64,000 bases of DNA, taken from Hyphomicrobiaceae bacterium (GTDB lineage Bacteria > Pseudomonadota > Alphaproteobacteria > Rhizobiales > Hyphomicrobiaceae). Below, piece by piece: positions 63,759 through 64,000 of this stretch. The notes below the pieces were generated by a model. That model was not told the origin of the DNA and searched no databases. It worked only from the letters and a program-made list of their open reading frames with translations. The stretch covers positions 1 to 64,000 of the forward strand of contig JAKFWF010000014.1 of the NCBI GenBank assembly GCA_021730785.1, read 5' to 3'. Position 1 is the stretch's first letter. Each line of letters begins with the position of its first letter. The translations under genes were made by a program, and so were the position numbers.

Positions 63759-64000
63759 ATGCGGGTGACGATTGGAGCATTGAGCGCAGTGGCAGCGATC
63801 GCGGCGGCGGTCGGCCTGGTCTATGCCCAGTCTACGGCGGGGCGAGTGCCGGCAGGCCCCGGCGCATTCGCAGCCCCTGGCCTTGAACTGCCGCGCGGCT
63901 CGATTGATCCGGATGCTATTCCGCCCGAAGCGACGCCGTCAGCCGTCCCGGCACCGGCATCGCAGATCACACCCGCCGCGAAGCCTGGCGACACGGCTGC
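63759..64000 (+). CDS. N-terminal part of an exported Pro/Ala-rich protein (cut by window end)
   Basis: An open frame of at least 80 codons starts at ATG 63759 with GGAGG five bases upstream. A signal-like helix (RVTIGALSAVAAIAAAVGLVYA, cleavage probably after AQ) is followed by a Gly/Pro/Ala-rich linker (PRGSIDPDAIPPEATPSAVPAP). The frame is open to base 64000. No domain is visible yet, so the family cannot be named. Confidence 0.65.
   Translation, partial: MRVTIGALSAVAAIAAAVGLVYAQSTAGRVPAGPGAFAAPGLELPRGSIDPDAIPPEATPSAVPAPASQITPAAKPGDTA

Overview
This 64 kb window comes from the chromosome of a GC-rich alphaproteobacterium. Evidence for that includes the tolA-tolB-pal-cpoB-tilS-ftsH order, an aa3-type cytochrome oxidase cluster with ctaB/ctaG/ctaE, a plant/alpha-type glutamate-cysteine ligase, a UPF0262 protein, a CodA-like deaminase beside an ABC transporter, and intergenic palindromes of a kind I associate with Hyphomicrobiales/Rhodospirillales. 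I cannot name the genus. I saw no rRNA, tRNA, CRISPR array or complete insertion sequence.

Layout. 1-9.3 kb: cell-envelope Tol-Pal cluster (tolA end, tolB, a 41-residue lipoprotein, pal, a TPR+OmpA hybrid, cpoB), then tilS and ftsH, closed by a very strong terminator. 9.4-13.7 kb: small housekeeping and unknown genes (beta-propeller protein, CoA-binding protein, Gly-rich membrane protein, RidA, NTF2-like, glycosyltransferase). 14-17.3 kb: GlxA-type regulator, bamB and its TPR partner. 17.4-25.9 kb: an accessory region. A NitT/TauT-type ABC transporter and cytosine deaminase-like gene are split into two divergent halves (permease+deaminase on minus, binding protein+ATPase on plus). Between them lie a short chlorite dismutase, a flavodoxin-fold quinone reductase, a GlcD-like FAD oxidase and several palindromic repeats. 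25.9-31.9 kb: SixA-like phosphatase, ORF6N (phage antirepressor-type) protein, trpG-trpD, a CaiB-type CoA transferase and a phosphonoacetaldehyde dehydrogenase-like gene. 31.9-37.9 kb: cytochrome c oxidase cluster on the minus strand (ctaC-ctaD-ctaB-small-ctaG-ctaE-DUF983). 38-44 kb: IalB-like protein, site-2-type protease, a giant fused indolepyruvate ferredoxin oxidoreductase with a candidate operator, and a PaiB-like protein. 43.8-53.5 kb: GNAT, soluble lytic transglycosylase, two unknown membrane-associated proteins, cytochrome P450, HAD hydrolase, MBL-fold lactonase, trmFO, aroQ. 53.8-64 kb: GNAT, YqeY, amidase, alpha/beta hydrolase, cupin, a small Cys-rich exported protein, gshA, FAD-dependent dehydrogenase, LMW phosphatase, UPF0262, phytase-like esterase, and the start of another exported protein.

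The genes that work together most clearly are the Tol-Pal envelope machine (1-5.7 kb), the BamB/TPR outer-membrane assembly pair, the respiratory oxidase cluster, trpG-trpD, and the ABC transporter/deaminase set. The most interesting candidates for new biology are the hybrid OmpA/TPR gene and tiny lipoprotein inside the Tol-Pal cluster, a small exported protein with mirror-symmetric cysteine spacing, and a covarying two-hairpin repeat sitting just 5' of two start codons. The short chlorite dismutase within a rearranged transporter locus is also notable. I did not find one unmistakable undescribed multi-gene system. All coordinates, alignments and motif assignments were made by eye.
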